Positions 6,966 to 7,549 of a DNA stretch of 7,549 nt are shown here, in pieces. A program made the position numbers and the translations under genes. Positions within the stretch are counted from its first letter, which is position 1; every line of letters begins with the position of its first letter. The DNA comes from Desulfobacteraceae bacterium (GTDB lineage Bacteria; Desulfobacterota; DSM-4660; Desulfatiglandales; Desulfatiglandaceae). The notes beneath the pieces are model-generated. The model worked only from the letters and a program-made list of their open reading frames with translations, did not search any database and was not told where the DNA came from. Location of the stretch: assembly GCA_013203065.1 (NCBI GenBank), contig JABMQV010000555.1, positions 1-7,549 on the forward strand, read 5' to 3'.

Positions 6966-7049
6966 CCGCGCCTTTGCGGTGAGACACGGATAATCAGAGA
7001 TCCTTCCAGAGTCACCATTCAAGCTGCCCTTTTAGGGGTAGAGGTTGAC

Positions 7050-7092
7050 TTGAACCCCGTGAACCCCTTGAACCTTTGAATCCTTGAACCCC
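7050..7092. repeat. Degenerate tandem repeat of TTGAACCCC type
   Basis: Five units follow each other: TTGAACCCC, GTGAACCCC, TTGAACC, TTTGAATCC and TTGAACCCC. Units are 7-9 nt, so the array is degenerate in sequence and length. The last base overlaps the stop codon of the minus-strand gene. A 7-nt inverted pair, TAGGGGT (7033-7039) and ACCCCTA (7088-7094), flanks the array. Confidence 0.65.
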
Positions 7093-7549
7093 TACGATTC
7101 TTTTTTCTTCAAGGCCAACAATACCTTTTCCGGTGTGACGGGAAGATCAGTCAAGAAAAGGCCTGTGGCCTTCTGAACGGCGGATACAAAGGCGTCTGCC
7201 GTTCCAATGGTGGCCATCTCACCCACGCCTTTTGCACCGAAGGGTCCCACCGGATCGTTTGTCTCAACCAAGATGATGGAGACCGGGGGCATGTCCAAAG
7301 ACGTCAGCATCCGATAATCCAGGAGATAATTGTTCTTCATCCTTCCCTCGTCATCCAGCACCATATCTTCGCTCATGGCAAAGCCGAGTCCCATGTGAAC
7401 GCCGCCCTCTATCTGTCCCATGGCCCCCAAGGGGTTGATGGCCTTACCCAGATCCTGTGAGGCTGCCACTTCAAGGATTTGAATCTGACCCGTGCCGGGA
7501 TCCACATCCACCTCTATGGCCTTGGCGCCGTAAGAAAAGGCCATGGAGA
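7092..7549 (-). CDS. Xanthine dehydrogenase-family molybdenum-binding subunit, C-terminal part (truncated by window)
   Basis: About 152 residues of the C terminus of a molybdenum hydroxylase large subunit are visible; the 5' part lies beyond the window end, and the frame stays open to the edge. The ATG at 7544-7542 is internal rather than the start, because family members are about 700-800 residues long. Recognisable pieces, numbered from that Met, are YGAKAIEVDVDPGTGQI, the DLGKAINPLGAMGQIEGG segment (31-48) that contacts the molybdopterin cofactor, and GPFGAKGVGEMATIG (100-114), whose Glu109 is the family's catalytic base. Such enzymes hydroxylate N-heterocycles, aldehydes or CO using a molybdenum cofactor, with FeS and FAD partners probably encoded further along. 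The gene converges on the + strand cluster, so it belongs to a different transcription unit. The substrate cannot be told from this fragment. Confidence 0.9.
   Translation of the reverse strand, partial: SMAFSYGAKAIEVDVDPGTGQIQILEVAASQDLGKAINPLGAMGQIEGGVHMGLGFAMSEDMVLDDEGRMKNNYLLDYRMLTSLDMPPVSIILVETNDPVGPFGAKGVGEMATIGTADAFVSAVQKATGLFLTDLPVTPEKVLLALKKKES

Larger units (their letters stand above)
6830..7091. other. Repeat-rich spacer between convergent genes
   Basis: These 262 nt lie between the ends of two convergent genes. No coding frame with recognisable content is present. The region holds a perfect 14-bp inverted repeat, a second 14-bp imperfect hairpin, and a short tandem repeat that runs up to the stop of the downstream minus-strand gene. 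No canonical intrinsic terminator (GC stem then T-run) is visible for either strand, although the two hairpins may still halt transcription. Confidence 0.6.

Noticed and set aside
6494..7018. Minus-strand open frame covering the end of the hydroxyacid dehydrogenase and part of the spacer
   Set aside because: It runs through the inverted repeats and antisense to a well-supported gene, and its translation resembles no protein family.

Overview
The window looks like a metabolic gene cluster from a free-living, probably Gram-negative bacterium. GC content is moderate (mid-50s by eye), Shine-Dalgarno sequences are strong (AGGAG, GGAGG) and genes are tightly packed. A molybdenum hydroxylase next to sugar-acid and lactone type enzymes, together with palindromic and tandem intergenic repeats, would fit an anaerobic environmental proteobacterium such as a Desulfobacterota member. 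That assignment is a guess from style; no taxonomic marker is present. I see no rRNA, tRNA, CRISPR array, transposase or phage gene.

Layout. Six complete genes run on the + strand. (1) 65-1585 is an unusual two-domain protein: an isochorismatase-like hydrolase domain fused to an SMP-30/gluconolactonase-type beta-propeller. (2) 1733-2737 is a hormone-sensitive-lipase-type alpha/beta hydrolase. After a 270-nt spacer comes a second run of four genes: (3) 3008-4150, an UlaG-like metallo-beta-lactamase-fold lactonase; (4) 4164-4781, a histidine phosphatase; (5) 4796-5872, a zinc-dependent medium-chain dehydrogenase; (6) 5942-6829, a beta-hydroxyacid dehydrogenase of the 3-hydroxyisobutyrate / tartronate semialdehyde reductase family. 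Genes 3, 4 and 5 are separated by only 13-14 nt and surely form one transcription unit; gene 6 follows 69 nt later and probably belongs to it.

A 262-nt repeat-rich spacer (6830-7091) holds two hairpin-forming inverted repeats and a TTGAACCCC-type tandem repeat. It separates this cluster from a convergent, truncated gene (7092-7549, - strand) encoding the C-terminal part of a xanthine dehydrogenase/CO dehydrogenase-type molybdenum subunit.

How the genes may work together (inference). Three structurally unrelated hydrolases suited to lactones or esters sit beside two oxidoreductases and a phosphatase. A plausible reading is catabolism of a cyclic sugar-like or lactone-forming compound: a dehydrogenase oxidises an alcohol, lactonases open the ring, the phosphatase removes phosphate from an intermediate, and the beta-hydroxyacid dehydrogenase finishes a short hydroxyacid or semialdehyde. 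The UlaG-like protein appears without the PTS, decarboxylase and epimerase genes of the E. coli ascorbate operon, so the substrate need not be ascorbate. The most unusual points are the fused first gene and the Ser that replaces its expected catalytic Cys.
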